From positions 1 to 64,000 of IMG/VR virus record IMGVR_UViG_3300032236_001583: a DNA stretch of 64,000 nt, one strand, 5' to 3'. The notes beneath the pieces are model-generated. The model did no database searches. It worked only from the letters and a program-made list of their open reading frames with translations, and had not been told where the DNA came from. How positions within the stretch are numbered: position 1 is the stretch's first letter; each line of letters begins with the position of its first letter. Below, piece after piece: positions 44,816 through 55,983 of this stretch. The position numbers were made by a program, and so were the translations under genes. The stretch comes from a virus.

Positions 44816-47800
44816 GTGAAAAGGACAAAATATACCATAAGAAGAGATACTATCGTCACAGGTTCGTTAATCGATACCACAACACATTCGTGGTTAGATG
44901 GTGATGGTAATATAGTACCTTGGGTATCTGGTTCCGTAGATATGTCACCTGCAACTGGTAGTGTTTTATATAATGTAAACACTTCAGGTAGTTTAGTTGA
45001 AGGATATTACAAATATAATGGTAATATTTGGTCACATGTTTCATCCAGCGTTGATTTATATCAAGACATTAATTTACCTATTTTATTAACTGCAACTGCA
45101 GATGAGTCAGGTCCAATGGTTGACTTTGATGGTGATATACAACACAACTACATTACCGCAAATTTCATGTATGAAATTAATGGTACAACTGTCACAGTAT
45201 TTAATACCACAACTCATCAAGTTCAAGATGTAATTAATGCAAATCCATCATTATTGAATGATGTTGTGTTTACAATTAATTGGGGCGATGGTACAACAGA
45301 TACGATTGGTAGATATGGTACCGCAACACATACATATAGTGAGATAGTTAATCAAAGGGTTTCAATAACAATGAATTCACCATACATTGCAAATACTGTT
45401 GATAAAGTAATTGCAATTGAAGGATTCTCTACGCCAACTCCAACTCCAACTATAACACCTACACCAGCAGCAACATCGGAACCAACTCCAACACCAACAA
45501 ACACATCAACACCAACAGTAACACCAACTGTTACACCAACAAATACAAACACACCTACACATACTGCTACACCAACTGTAACACCAACAAATACGCCAAC
45601 ATCAACAGCTACTGTTACACCAACGGCAACTGTAACCCCAACAAACACGGCTACAGTAACACCGACAAACACAAATACACCAACAAATACACCAACTGTT
45701 ACACCAACAAATACCGCAACACAAACTGTAACACCAACCAATACAGTCACACCAACAACAACACCTACACCAACTATCCAATGTTATTTTGGTATAGATG
45801 TATCTGTATTGGCACCAACTCCGACACCAACTACAACTGTAACACCAACAGCGACTGTAACACCAAGTATAACACCAACAAATACCAATACACCAACTGT
45901 AACACCAACTCAAACACCTACGCCAACTATTCTTTGTTACTTTGGAATTAATGTAAGTGTTCTTGCACCTTCACCGACTCCAACAACAACAACAACACCA
46001 ACAAACACCGCAACGCCAACTGTAACACCAACAAATACGAATACACCAACTGTAACGGCTACGAATACTGCGACACCAACAGTTACACCAACTCAAACAC
46101 CAACACCAACTATCCAATGTTATTTTGGTGTAGATGTATCGGTATTGGCTCCAACACCAACTGCAACTCCAACAATGACTGTTACACAAACACCTACAAT
46201 GACAGTCACACCAACGAATACTGCTACACCAACAAATACTGCCACACCTACAATGACTGTAACACCAACAAATACGGTTACACCAACAACAACAGTTACG
46301 CCAACTAATACTGTAACTCCGACAATGACTGTTACACCAACAGCAACAAATACTCCAACACCAACAATATTGTGTTATTTTGGTATCAATGTGTCAGTAT
46401 TAGCACCAAGTCCAACACCAACTAACACGCCAACACCGACGAATACTGCTACACCAACAAATACAGCAACACCAACGAATACTGTAACAGCAACACCAAC
46501 AAATACGGTTACACCAACTAATACTGTAACTCCAACACCTACAGTTACACCAACAGTAACTGTTACACCTACGAATACTGCGACAGCAACGAGTACACCG
46601 ACTCCAACACCAACAGTTTCTTCTGGTTATTGTGGTGATTGTACTTCATATGATATTGTTATAACATCGCAAGATTTGGCTGCAAGTCAAGATGGTAAAG
46701 TTTATGTTTATTATTACCCTTGTGGAACATATACAGGTGATATGGATTATTTAATATTTGCTAACCCAGGAACATATAACAATTATATATGTGCACAAAA
46801 TTGTGCTAGCCAATCACCATATATTTGTGTGACAACAAATGAAGGATGTAATATTGCAAGTGGAGGATCAACATTACTTCCTTTAAGCGGTAACTGCGCA
46901 ATTTCATATAATGCAGCGACAACAGTTACATGTAGTGATTCAACAGATTACACATTCACAATAGAAAGACCAGGATATACACATATTAATACTAAGTTTG
47001 ATTTAGGTCAAACATATGGTAATGTTCAGGTAATAATAAGTGGTTTATCATATAATTCATATAATGAAATATTTGTTGGTAACTACGCAGAAAAAATAGG
47101 TAACACATACACATCAAATGCGGGTAATATTACAATAAATGGCTCAAATGGTATCGTAGGTTTCTATAGTTCAGACGGTAAAACAACTGTAGACGTTGTT
47201 GTATATTCAACAGGCACAAACGGTATTTTCATACCATATGATATAAATGTAACTGTTGGTTGTCCTACTACTTTAGATTGTGGTACCAATTTACCAGTAC
47301 AAACATATGTGACAGGAACTCAAATTAATATAACCGATACTGGATATATTAAGTATGATACTGAATCTAGTACAATTTACAGATTTGTTTCTTCAACTGG
47401 AATGCATAGAATAGATGATTGTTTCATATATGAATCATTAGAACCAGGTGTTCCTTATACTGATACCGCAGCATTCACAATACTATACAGTGGTAATACA
47501 TGTAACACTGGAACTGATGATTGTCTAGAAATTACATTTGTTTCTAATAATACTTCAGATGTTAGAGTTGGATGGACAAGCTGTGTTGGTTCTTGGAGAA
47601 CTAGAATATTAACACCTGGTGAAATATTTACAACTTGTGGTATTAAAAATAGTGGATATGTGGTTGATAGTTCAGATAATGTTTCAATTTCACAAGGAGC
47701 AGGTTGTAGTGGTACAATAACACCAGCAGATATATATTACAATGACGCAAACGCTGAATATCATTTAAATGCGTGGTTTACAAATGTTAAAGATAATAAC

Positions 47801-48010
47801 AACATTTGTCTTGGTTACCCAATCAGCTTCTACTATGTACCAGGATTAAATTTATTTGATCCACCAAGATACATATTCCAGGATGCTAATGGTACAACAC
47901 CATTCCCATACAATTACGTTGCAATCTCATCATTTGGATTTGTATATGGATATGAATATAATAAAACAACTGGTGAAGTTGGATTACAAACATACACATG
48001 TTTAAATTAA
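44816..48010 (+). CDS. Tail fibre-type protein with a 400-residue Thr-Pro region and four CYFG modules
   Basis: 1064 residues from a GTG start. An N-terminal domain (1-205), a Thr-Pro-rich region (about 206-602) interrupted by four copies of a module of the form I(L/Q)CYFG(I/V)(N/D)VSVLAP, and a Cys-rich C-terminal domain (about 603-1064) starting [12 protein letters not shown]. The modules alternate between Q...D and L...N forms. The same module recurs in the 1999-residue protein. The Thr-Pro stretches are predicted to be extended and the modules beta strands, so the whole may be a long fibre with regular nodes. Thr-Pro regions are also possible glycosylation sites. The alternating modules and the GTG start are the oddities. 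Function inferred from composition and context. Confidence 0.65.
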   Translation: MKRTKYTIRRDTIVTGSLIDTTTHSWLDGDGNIVPWVSGSVDMSPATGSVLYNVNTSGSLVEGYYKYNGNIWSHVSSSVDLYQDINLPILLTATADESGPMVDFDGDIQHNYITANFMYEINGTTVTVFNTTTHQVQDVINANPSLLNDVVFTINWGDGTTDTIGRYGTATHTYSEIVNQRVSITMNSPYIANTVDKVIAIEGFSTPTPTPTITPTPAATSEPTPTPTNTSTPTVTPTVTPTNTNTPTHTATPTVTPTNTPTSTATVTPTATVTPTNTATVTPTNTNTPTNTPTVTPTNTATQTVTPTNTVTPTTTPTPTIQCYFGIDVSVLAPTPTPTTTVTPTATVTPSITPTNTNTPTVTPTQTPTPTILCYFGINVSVLAPSPTPTTTTTPTNTATPTVTPTNTNTPTVTATNTATPTVTPTQTPTPTIQCYFGVDVSVLAPTPTATPTMTVTQTPTMTVTPTNTATPTNTATPTMTVTPTNTVTPTTTVTPTNTVTPTMTVTPTATNTPTPTILCYFGINVSVLAPSPTPTNTPTPTNTATPTNTATPTNTVTATPTNTVTPTNTVTPTPTVTPTVTVTPTNTATATSTPTPTPTVSSGYCGDCTSYDIVITSQDLAASQDGKVYVYYYPCGTYTGDMDYLIFANPGTYNNYICAQNCASQSPYICVTTNEGCNIASGGSTLLPLSGNCAISYNAATTVTCSDSTDYTFTIERPGYTHINTKFDLGQTYGNVQVIISGLSYNSYNEIFVGNYAEKIGNTYTSNAGNITINGSNGIVGFYSSDGKTTVDVVVYSTGTNGIFIPYDINVTVGCPTTLDCGTNLPVQTYVTGTQINITDTGYIKYDTESSTIYRFVSSTGMHRIDDCFIYESLEPGVPYTDTAAFTILYSGNTCNTGTDDCLEITFVSNNTSDVRVGWTSCVGSWRTRILTPGEIFTTCGIKNSGYVVDSSDNVSISQGAGCSGTITPADIYYNDANAEYHLNAWFTNVKDNNNICLGYPISFYYVPGLNLFDPPRYIFQDANGTTPFPYNYVAISSFGFVYGYEYNKTTGEVGLQTYTCLN
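45430..46620 (+). repeat. Thr-Pro repeat region with four CYFG modules
   Basis: CCAACA/CCAACT-type hexamer repeats, with modules at about 45775-45830, 45928-45980, 46108-46159 and 46363-46412. Copies differ at many synonymous positions, so protein sequence rather than DNA is conserved. Confidence 0.85.
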
Positions 48011-48017
48011 TTGAAAA

Positions 48018-48305
48018 ATGAGTACACCCATATTAATACCGCAAACAAGTCAAAATTTTGGTAAAGTAAATAAAATTATTTGGTTCAATGTTTCAGATGT
48101 TGATGGTACTTTTAGTCTCAATTTGCACATTACACCAAGCCAAGTTGCCAACACCACAATTTCAATATTTAATCAAGGAAATAAAATTGAGGTTTTCAAT
48201 AGAACATACATAAAGTCCTCAAATAATGATATTATTAATGAGACAGTAAAAATTAGACACACCCCTGGTCTAGATTCAAATATATATGGGATAAAAACCA
48301 TTTAA
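48018..48305 (+). CDS. Small virion-associated beta protein
   Basis: 95 residues, beta-rich (TFSLNLHITPSQVANTTISI). It starts seven bases after the previous stop and is followed 15 bases later by the giant fibre gene. Position between two fibre genes suggests a fibre chaperone, clasp or small structural component. No family recognised. Confidence 0.5.
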   Translation: MSTPILIPQTSQNFGKVNKIIWFNVSDVDGTFSLNLHITPSQVANTTISIFNQGNKIEVFNRTYIKSSNNDIINETVKIRHTPGLDSNIYGIKTI

Positions 48306-48308
48306 AAG

Positions 48309-48316
48309 TAATTATA
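48309..48316 (+). promoter_or_regulatory. Variant late-type motif TAATTATA, 4 nt before the giant fibre gene
   Basis: TAATTATA-gtta-ATG; one mismatch to TATTTATA but with the same 4-nt spacing and the same spacer as at 37302-37305. Confidence 0.4.
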
Positions 48317-48320
48317 GTTA

Positions 48321-51300
48321 ATGAGTAGTTCGTTTGACATTAGTTGTACAGTTCAAGGCGCAGCGCCAGACAATTTAGCCCATGAATGTGGTCTTACTAA
48401 GACGCTTTCGTGGACAGGTAACGGCACTCATTCCGGATTATCATTTTATTTAATTCACACCCAATTAAACAATCTTACACCAAGGTACGTTTTTAAAAAC
48501 CCAAAGTCTTCTAAATTAATTAAATTTATATTTTCATCCAATTCATCTGTTAACGCAAAAGTAAGGGTAAAATATAATATTGATGGTGTTTTAACCGTTA
48601 GGGATGAATATGACCTTTCAGCATTAACAACAAATGTTGCAAAATACCATGAGTTATTAATTGATAATGACATTAAGTCTAATGCATTTATAATTTTAGA
48701 TGTAATAACTAGTGACAATAATGCAGGTACAATTAGTGTAAATTTAGATTGCGATCCTCAAATTGTGTCAGCAAATTTCTGTTATGGATACACAAATTCA
48801 TCACAGTATTGTTCGGAATGTCCACAAACAATTACATTATATAGAGAAAAAAGTTCTAATAGTAATATAAGTGGTTTAATAAATGTAAACGTTGACAATT
48901 TTTCACCATATAGTGATGGTCCATGGTATAATGATGCTGATCTTCAAGTTGAGGCGGACGATACTATTTTTTATACATACAAAGTTAGTGATAACAATAA
49001 AAGAAGCTATTATTCGTATAGTAAAACAACACACAAATTTAATTTAGAAGGTAGCTGTTTAGGTGGTAAGTATACATGCGGAAGTGACACTATTTCACAA
49101 ACAAACTTAGTTTCTGATTATACACAAACAAATCCATATTTACCAAATACTCCAAACGTAAAATTAAACGGATTAATATATTCTATTAAAGAATTTATTT
49201 TTGAGTTACCAACTAAAAATAGAATTGTTCCAATTACAGTAACAACATCTGGAACTAAAAGAGATTTTGCATATATTATTACTGACGCAGTTAATGGTGA
49301 TAGAGTTGGTAATGTTAGTTATGGTAATAGTTATAACGATCCATATTATAATGCTTGTACTGAGCTGAATTTATTTAGAAATCAAACACAACAATATTTC
49401 ACAACAAATAGTGGTTACATAAGAGTTAGAATTGCGATCGGACAAAATAAAGGATTTAATGGTTCAGCTGTAACATGTTCTGTTAATGTTGGTTGTGGTC
49501 AGGAAATATATGGTTATGAAATGGGTGTTCATCCATATTCACCATATGATGCAAAAAATAACCCAAGAGTTGTGACCACATTATGGTCTACAACACCAAT
49601 AGCATCATGGTCGGGATCAACATTAAGTAGTACTAATCCAAATGATAATCCATATGTCACAAATGGTACATATGTATTCAATGATGGAATATTAACTAAT
49701 AGAGCTTTACCTTGGTATTATGCGACATATAATACGTCAATTAATCAAAACATATATCAAATAGGTAACGCTGTTAATAGATCATATGGTATTAAAATAG
49801 ACAAACAACTTACAAAACATGGAATTTTTGGTAGCACAAATGTGAGTGATATTATTAGTGGACCAAAAGACTGGACAAATGTTGTTCATAATGTACCATA
49901 TGTTCCAGCATGTATTGAACCAGCAATTGTTGGCGTTGGTGTTGTAAATAAAATTTTAACAAGTGCTGATATTAAAAAACCATCAGCATATTCGTACCTA
50001 TTAGGTATGGGTACAATAGGAGCACCACCACCATTCCAAATTTCAGCAAATGATGGATTTTTCACGTTTTACAATTTCAATGATTCAACAAATACACCAA
50101 TAACTGGTTTTGAGCATTTAGCGGATAAAATGGGTATTGCATATGGTAGAGCAACAAATAACCCAACATACATTAAAGCAATACAAGACGGTCTTGGTAG
50201 AAGTATTGCGTTAGGCGGATCAGCTGCTGCCACATTTACATTAGTTTCAATTTGGGGAACGGAAGTTGCAAATGATTTTGCTTGGTTAGTTGCGACTATA
50301 TCATTTTGGGCTATCGCAGTTGTTGCGCTTGTAGCAACTATTTGGGCTATATTTTCAACATCATCTAGAACTTTAATACAAAATTGTAAACAATTTTATA
50401 AAAAATATACTGGTGAAAATTCACCGTACATGGCAACGGGAGTTACAATATATGACGATGTTAATTTGTCAAAATATACAGCAGACAGAAATTATTGTGA
50501 TGGTGCATATTATTATACGGTACCTTCTAATACAACTGATGGTAAAATTACTAATAAGCAATTAGCATATAAAACAATTAACAATGTTAAAACGTATACG
50601 TTAAACATCTTTAATTCAACAGATGGATCACAAGAATATATTACTGATTTTTCCAAACTATTCTTTTTAGCATATGTTGCCGGTTACCCTGAAAAATACA
50701 CAACACAACCAACTGAATATACTAATGATTCAACATCAGTAACAATATTACAAAGTAGTACTATAACAGGTGAATTAAATAATCCAGTTCCAATTACATA
50801 TCAAATACCTGCTGGTACATTTACATCAACAGATTCTGTAAATGATGCCAATGCTGAAGCATTAAAGTATTTAATAACTTTAACTGGGTCTACTTACGAT
50901 AATGTTTTTTCAACAGAACCAAAACCTGGTATTGAAACTGTAAATTTAATTTTTACACATGAAATTAAAGTTGAAAACGAACCAAATCTATTTTTAACAT
51001 ATTATAACAATAATGATACAAATGGTATAACTATTGGTAAAAAAATCTATTATGATATAAATGGTGATAGTTCAGTTTTAGATGGCTATTATTCCGAAAT
51101 TATTGGCGGATCATATAGAAAATTTTATAAAACATCTGGTGGTACTGTAGTTGATATTATAATATGGCAAAATAGTTCTGACACAACTGCAACTGGTTCT
51201 TTAGGTACATACAGTGTAAGTACAAGTAATCAAGATTACACAAGTGTATGGTATATAACTGATTACAATTTGAGTGATATTGGTTTAAGTTTATATAATA

Positions 51301-54300
51301 ATTTAGATAATTTAATAAATGATTGGAATACATCAACATTTTACAGTAATAGTAAAATAAGAAGAGGTTTTATACAAACTAGAGAAACTGCAGAAACTTT
51401 ATATCTTTATGATAGTAATGAAAATTTAGATTCATATACTGAAGGTATTGAAAATATTTATCGAGAAATTTATCCATTTGATTCATTACCTTTTACATAT
51501 CATAAAGCACATACGTTAACAATTGTACCATACGAAGTTTGTGATCTAGATTTAGTTCAAAATGGTATTAATTTCAATATATACGATGCTAACGGTAATC
51601 CATCACCATCATTTGTTGGCGTAACATTTAGCGTAGACGTTTATACTTATAATACTTTTTTATCAACGTACACAATAACAATAGGTCCACACGATAATTC
51701 ATATTTTTTAGAATTAGATATTCCATATACTGGGCATACAGTTACTGATGTTAATAACTTTACGTATATATCACCAAACCCATATAACAAAACAACATTT
51801 ACTAATGGTACGTTAGTACAAAATAATGGTGTTTCACCTTGTGATTTTTACATTAACACAAATTATATTGTGGATTCATTTGGATATGTTCAATATGATA
51901 GTTTTGATGTCGATACTCACAATGTAACAACTATAATTAATAATTTAACTGAAGGTATATATAGCATTTCTACACCAATTGTTTATGGCTCATTAATGCC
52001 AGTAATTGACACTAACACATATTATCCAGCAGCAAATATTAGAATTATTGAAACTGGAGATTGTTATGTTGAGGTTTCATTAACACCAACACCAACTCAA
52101 ACAAATACTGCGACTCCAACAGTAACACCTACTAACACACCAACACAAACTGTTACGCCAACTAATACTAACACTCCAACACCAACAAATACACCAACAC
52201 CAACAATATTGTGTTATTTTGGTATTAATGTGTCTGTATTAGCTCCAAGCCCAACACCGACAATGACTGTCACACCAACAGCAACTGTTACACCAAGTAT
52301 AACACCAACAAATACTATTACACCTACAATAACACCAACAAATACACCAACACCAACAATATTGTGTTATTTTGGTATTAACGTATCGGTATTAGCACCA
52401 ACCCCAACACCAACTATTACGTCAACACCAACAATGACGATGACTCCAACAAATACGTCAACACCAACTAACACACCAACAATAACAGCAACCCCAACAT
52501 CAACTGTTACTCCAACCCCAACACATACACCAACACCAACAATATTATGTTATTTTGGTATTAACGTATCGGTATTGGCCCCAAGCCCAACTCCAACAAA
52601 TACAATAACACCAACACCAACACATACGCCAACTAACACACCGACAAACACGTTTACACCAACCATTACACCAACACATACGCCAACATCAACACAAACA
52701 CAAACACCAACCAACACACCGACAAACACGTCAACACCAACACATACACCAACACCAACACCATCATTACCGGCGTTAAGTGTTTCAGTTTCAAGTTCGT
52801 CAATACAATCTTGTTTCAATGTCAATGATGCTTCATTTACATTAAGTGCGAGTGGTGGTAATGGTGCACCATATGAATATTCTATAGATGCTACTAACTG
52901 GCAAGCAAGTGCAACATTTAGTTCTTTAGCTGGAACATCATATACGGGTTATGTTAGAAATAATAATAGAACAGGAACAATAGCTTCAGTATCTGTTGGT
53001 AGTTTAAGTAGAAGTGCACCAAGCGTAAGCATATTCAAATCTAGTTATAATGGTTACAATATTTCATGTAACGGCGGTACAGACTCAATTGTAGTATCTG
53101 GATTTACAGGCGGACAGGGTGCACCATATTCAGTTAAATTAAATTCTGGTGGAACGTATCAAACAACAACTACATCTAGAACATACAGTGGTTTAGCGGC
53201 TGGAACATATAATGTTTATGTTAAAGATTCTGTTGGTTGTGAAAATATAATATCAGTAACATTAACACAACCATCGGCTGTTAGTGCGTCTATTTCAAGT
53301 AGTACACAACCAACATGTTATAATGGATCTAATGGTTCGGTTACTGCAACAGCTTCAGGTGGTGTTGGTGGATATACATATTCATTAAATGGCGGATCAT
53401 ACCAAGCAAGTGCCACATTTAGTAGTTTACCAAATGGTTCATATTATATAACAGCTAAAGATGCTAATGGTTGTACCGCAACATCATCAACAACGACATT
53501 TGCAGTTACTGCTCCTAATGCAACAATTACACCACAAAGTGTTAGCTGTAACGGTGGATCTGATGGTGCAATAGTAGTTATAGGAGGTTCAGGTGGTTCA
53601 GGATCTGGATATAGTGTATCTATTGATGGATCAAGTTATTATACGATATCTGCAACTCAACAAAAAACATTTGGTTCATTAAATGTTGCAGGTAATCCAT
53701 ATACAATTTATGTTCGAGACGGATCTAATTGTATACAAGCATACAGTGTAAATGTGACGCAACCAGCTGTAAATACTGCATCAATATCAATTGTTAGTTA
53801 TGATACCGGTACTAGCAATGGTCAGTTAAATTTAACATCAACCGGCGGTACATGGCCTAAAACTTATAGATTATATAAAGATTCAACAACACCATATAAT
53901 GACTTTACAGCTAGTAGTTTAGTTGCAACATTTACAGGTGTAACATCAAGTTCACCAACAGTTACCGCAACTGGTTTATCATATGGTTATTATTGGTTAA
54001 CATTAACAGATGCAAATGGTTGTGTGGCACAAAGTGCAACAGAAACTGCATTATTAAATTACACATATGTTGGTAATTATAGATCTGCAGCTACAGTAGC
54101 TTGTGGAGATACAACATCCCCATTATATAATGTTTATTTAAGTAATTTTGATTATTCAACATATACGTCTAATGCTAATTCATTAACATCTGGTATGACA
54201 ATATACTCAACAAACTCAGGTGGTTTATGGAGTGGTGGAGCACAATTATATGATCCAAATAGTGGTAGCGTATTTAAAGTATCAAGTACTGGTCTACTTA

Positions 54301-54320
54301 GCTCATATCAAAACTGTTAA
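48321..54320 (+). CDS. Giant tail fibre/adhesin-like protein with SprB-type repeats
   Basis: 1999 residues, the largest product here. Parts in order: N-terminal beta domains (1-620); two hydrophobic stretches (about 632-655, and 653-678 with [20 protein letters not shown]) that look like a membrane hairpin; a DUF5977-like segment ([20 protein letters not shown], about 815-835); a Thr-Pro region with three CYFG modules (1254-1483); SprB-type repeats (about 1490-1820, units such as [17 protein letters not shown] and [20 protein letters not shown]); and a C-terminal domain ending in Cys. SprB repeats are known from the Flavobacterium gliding adhesin. Probably a receptor-binding fibre, possibly one that inserts into or mimics the host surface. 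Confidence 0.7.
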   Translation: MSSSFDISCTVQGAAPDNLAHECGLTKTLSWTGNGTHSGLSFYLIHTQLNNLTPRYVFKNPKSSKLIKFIFSSNSSVNAKVRVKYNIDGVLTVRDEYDLSALTTNVAKYHELLIDNDIKSNAFIILDVITSDNNAGTISVNLDCDPQIVSANFCYGYTNSSQYCSECPQTITLYREKSSNSNISGLINVNVDNFSPYSDGPWYNDADLQVEADDTIFYTYKVSDNNKRSYYSYSKTTHKFNLEGSCLGGKYTCGSDTISQTNLVSDYTQTNPYLPNTPNVKLNGLIYSIKEFIFELPTKNRIVPITVTTSGTKRDFAYIITDAVNGDRVGNVSYGNSYNDPYYNACTELNLFRNQTQQYFTTNSGYIRVRIAIGQNKGFNGSAVTCSVNVGCGQEIYGYEMGVHPYSPYDAKNNPRVVTTLWSTTPIASWSGSTLSSTNPNDNPYVTNGTYVFNDGILTNRALPWYYATYNTSINQNIYQIGNAVNRSYGIKIDKQLTKHGIFGSTNVSDIISGPKDWTNVVHNVPYVPACIEPAIVGVGVVNKILTSADIKKPSAYSYLLGMGTIGAPPPFQISANDGFFTFYNFNDSTNTPITGFEHLADKMGIAYGRATNNPTYIKAIQDGLGRSIALGGSAAATFTLVSIWGTEVANDFAWLVATISFWAIAVVALVATIWAIFSTSSRTLIQNCKQFYKKYTGENSPYMATGVTIYDDVNLSKYTADRNYCDGAYYYTVPSNTTDGKITNKQLAYKTINNVKTYTLNIFNSTDGSQEYITDFSKLFFLAYVAGYPEKYTTQPTEYTNDSTSVTILQSSTITGELNNPVPITYQIPAGTFTSTDSVNDANAEALKYLITLTGSTYDNVFSTEPKPGIETVNLIFTHEIKVENEPNLFLTYYNNNDTNGITIGKKIYYDINGDSSVLDGYYSEIIGGSYRKFYKTSGGTVVDIIIWQNSSDTTATGSLGTYSVSTSNQDYTSVWYITDYNLSDIGLSLYNNLDNLINDWNTSTFYSNSKIRRGFIQTRETAETLYLYDSNENLDSYTEGIENIYREIYPFDSLPFTYHKAHTLTIVPYEVCDLDLVQNGINFNIYDANGNPSPSFVGVTFSVDVYTYNTFLSTYTITIGPHDNSYFLELDIPYTGHTVTDVNNFTYISPNPYNKTTFTNGTLVQNNGVSPCDFYINTNYIVDSFGYVQYDSFDVDTHNVTTIINNLTEGIYSISTPIVYGSLMPVIDTNTYYPAANIRIIETGDCYVEVSLTPTPTQTNTATPTVTPTNTPTQTVTPTNTNTPTPTNTPTPTILCYFGINVSVLAPSPTPTMTVTPTATVTPSITPTNTITPTITPTNTPTPTILCYFGINVSVLAPTPTPTITSTPTMTMTPTNTSTPTNTPTITATPTSTVTPTPTHTPTPTILCYFGINVSVLAPSPTPTNTITPTPTHTPTNTPTNTFTPTITPTHTPTSTQTQTPTNTPTNTSTPTHTPTPTPSLPALSVSVSSSSIQSCFNVNDASFTLSASGGNGAPYEYSIDATNWQASATFSSLAGTSYTGYVRNNNRTGTIASVSVGSLSRSAPSVSIFKSSYNGYNISCNGGTDSIVVSGFTGGQGAPYSVKLNSGGTYQTTTTSRTYSGLAAGTYNVYVKDSVGCENIISVTLTQPSAVSASISSSTQPTCYNGSNGSVTATASGGVGGYTYSLNGGSYQASATFSSLPNGSYYITAKDANGCTATSSTTTFAVTAPNATITPQSVSCNGGSDGAIVVIGGSGGSGSGYSVSIDGSSYYTISATQQKTFGSLNVAGNPYTIYVRDGSNCIQAYSVNVTQPAVNTASISIVSYDTGTSNGQLNLTSTGGTWPKTYRLYKDSTTPYNDFTASSLVATFTGVTSSSPTVTATGLSYGYYWLTLTDANGCVAQSATETALLNYTYVGNYRSAATVACGDTTSPLYNVYLSNFDYSTYTSNANSLTSGMTIYSTNSGGLWSGGAQLYDPNSGSVFKVSSTGLLSSYQNC
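52083..52770 (+). repeat. Thr-Pro repeat region with three CYFG modules
   Basis: Modules at about 52202-52250, 52354-52403 and 52537-52586, all of the L...N form, separated by Thr-Pro stretches of unequal length. Confidence 0.85.
52780..53770 (+). repeat. Tandem SprB-like repeats
   Basis: About four divergent repeats of roughly 75-80 codons, each with a Cys-Asn-Gly-type start, an SGG turn, a Tyr-containing strand and a closing V-x-D-x-x-G/N-C. Recognisable at protein level; too divergent for a DNA repeat. Confidence 0.75.
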
Positions 54321-54351
54321 TCATCATTGAAAAAATAATAAAATAAACATA

Positions 54352-54359
54352 TATTTATA
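54352..54359 (+). promoter_or_regulatory. Late-type TATTTATA motif for the 297-residue gene
   Basis: TATTTATA then 16 nt and the ATG at 54376. Confidence 0.45.
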
Positions 54360-54375
54360 ATTAAAGCAATAAAAA

Positions 54376-55269
54376 ATGGCAAGATCAATATATCTGAACT
54401 TTAATAATAGTACTCAGATTAAATCAGATAATACAAGTACCTTTACGGTAACGACTAATTATTATTCTGGTTCAACCAAAACATTGATAAATGGTGGCAA
54501 TTCCGATTATTCTAATTGGGATAGTACATCATATCAAATTTATTATGGCGGCGCCGGTAACGACAACAATATCACTTATAGTTTCGGTTTATATGACACA
54601 TTTGCAAGTCAAGAACAATATACGGGTTTAACATATTCAACATTTAATGGCGCAAATTATGCTGTTAATGTAAATCCTGGTGCAGGATTAATTGAAATAG
54701 ATGCTAGTGGTGAATGTCATACTACAGCATTTGGTGAAGTTACATCGGTAACACCAGGTCAAGTAGCTGTTGTAAGTGGTGATACGGTATATAGTCAATA
54801 TTCACCAAGTAACTACACTGGTTCTGGATTAAATTATACAGCATATACACACCAAGATTTAACACAAATATCAACAATAGATGCACAAGGTAATCCAATG
54901 CCACCAGCACTTGTTGTTAGATGTGTAAATACTAACTTTGATTCACATTCAGGTGATACCGTAACTTTAACAGTTCAATATACTGGAGTAACATATGTTT
55001 CTGGCGGAACATCAACAACAACCACATATACCGGTCAGTTCCCACCAGTAACATTTAATAGATCATTATCAAATGGTTACAATGGTACTGATGGACCATC
55101 ATCAAATCCGTCATCACAAACTTTTACTAAAATTTACGATTTCTTACCTGACCAAGTACCAACCATTGGTATTCATAGAGGACTTTGGACTTTCAATGTG
55201 TCAATAACAAGTAACAACACATATGCAAGTAACAAGTATGGTATGGCATTTATGATTAATAACGGATAG
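54376..55269 (+). CDS. Virion structural protein, beta-rich
   Basis: 297 residues, Thr/Ser/Tyr/Gly-rich with few charged residues. Regular strand segments (TFTVTTNYYSGSTKT, ALVVRCVNTNFDSHSG) suggest a beta-sandwich or fibre domain. It has its own TATTTATA motif and may end at the inverted repeat that follows. It lies between two fibre/baseplate operons. No family recognised; a role in fibres or whiskers is plausible. Confidence 0.55.
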   Translation: MARSIYLNFNNSTQIKSDNTSTFTVTTNYYSGSTKTLINGGNSDYSNWDSTSYQIYYGGAGNDNNITYSFGLYDTFASQEQYTGLTYSTFNGANYAVNVNPGAGLIEIDASGECHTTAFGEVTSVTPGQVAVVSGDTVYSQYSPSNYTGSGLNYTAYTHQDLTQISTIDAQGNPMPPALVVRCVNTNFDSHSGDTVTLTVQYTGVTYVSGGTSTTTTYTGQFPPVTFNRSLSNGYNGTDGPSSNPSSQTFTKIYDFLPDQVPTIGIHRGLWTFNVSITSNNTYASNKYGMAFMINNG

Positions 55270-55290
55270 TAATATATCTAAAATCTTTAT

Positions 55291-55350
55291 TTACACTTAT
55301 AGATTTCTTATATTAAAGGTAAACCCTTATAAAGATATTTATAAGTGTAA
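55291..55350. repeat. Inverted repeat overlapping a late-type motif
   Basis: TTACACTTATA (55291-55301) and TATAAGTGTAA (55340-55350) are perfect 11-base inverted copies 38 bases apart, followed by eight T. It could be a terminator, a binding site, or both. The right arm overlaps the TATTTATA motif at 55336-55343. Confidence 0.6.
55336..55343 (+). promoter_or_regulatory. Late-type TATTTATA motif for the 199-residue gene
   Basis: TATTTATA then 15 nt, including eight T, and ATG at 55359. Confidence 0.45.
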
Positions 55351-55358
55351 TTTTTTTT

Positions 55359-55958
55359 ATGATAGATTTAGGAACTGTAACTGGATTTGTATTACCAGGA
55401 ACAACAAATACTACGCCATTTAATGACCCATCATATATTGATTCTGGGTTATTTCCTAATGATATTAATACCCCTATTGACGAATTGGTTGACCAAATTT
55501 ATTACCAACCAACCTCAAATTATACTGGATTTACATTTTTAGGACTAGGAGCAAGTAGATTATCAGAAAAACAAAAATATGGTGGTGGTTTGATTGAAGA
55601 GTTACAAAGTGGGTCGTATACAGATGGTCCATTATCTGGAATTAGCTGGACTGGATACACATTTGATGTGATTGGTGCCGATAATAGCATTACGCTTTAT
55701 TATGAGGATCGTAGTGACGGAACAACACAAATAACAGGTTCAACAGCAAATATTACACAAGAAACCGCAATCAATTTTATGTTAACAAGAAACGAACATT
55801 TTTTGGGCTTTGTTGAACAACCATCAGTTTATTCAGATGTGTTCATTGAAAGAGGTAAACAGGGGGTAATGGAAAAGAATTTAAGATTAGGCGAAATTGA
55901 CAATTTAGGTGAATTATCAATATATGGAAATGGATTTTTCAACGTCAAAACCTATTAA
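55359..55958 (+). CDS. Virion structural protein of unknown function
   Basis: 199 residues. The N-terminal part is Pro/Thr/Asn-rich, the middle has helix and strand (SRLSEKQKYGGGLIEELQSG), and the C-terminal part (FVEQPSVYSDVFIERGKQGV followed by MEKNLRLGEIDNLGELS) looks conserved, like a tail adaptor or fibre connector. It is preceded by a late-type motif and followed 25 bases later by the next operon gene. No family recognised. Confidence 0.55.
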   Translation: MIDLGTVTGFVLPGTTNTTPFNDPSYIDSGLFPNDINTPIDELVDQIYYQPTSNYTGFTFLGLGASRLSEKQKYGGGLIEELQSGSYTDGPLSGISWTGYTFDVIGADNSITLYYEDRSDGTTQITGSTANITQETAINFMLTRNEHFLGFVEQPSVYSDVFIERGKQGVMEKNLRLGEIDNLGELSIYGNGFFNVKTY

Positions 55959-55962
55959 ATCA

Positions 55963-55970
55963 TATTTATA
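55963..55970 (+). promoter_or_regulatory. Late-type TATTTATA motif for the 307-residue gene
   Basis: TATTTATA then 13 nt of A-rich sequence and the ATG at 55984. Confidence 0.5.
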
Positions 55971-55983
55971 ATAAAAAGAAAAA

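Noticed and set aside
45352-46189. Antisense ORFs of Val/Gly or Cys/Trp repeats over the Thr-Pro region
   Set aside because: They are the reverse complement of the ACACCAAC-type repeats; their composition follows from the repeat, and similar shadows occur over 52550-52825.
45430-52770. Repeat regions considered as CRISPR arrays or minisatellites
   Set aside because: Units vary, lie inside long open frames and encode coherent protein. There are no constant repeats with unique spacers.
42663-54320. Diversity-generating retroelement target region
   Set aside because: No reverse transcriptase, template repeat or adenine-biased variable repeat was seen in the window.
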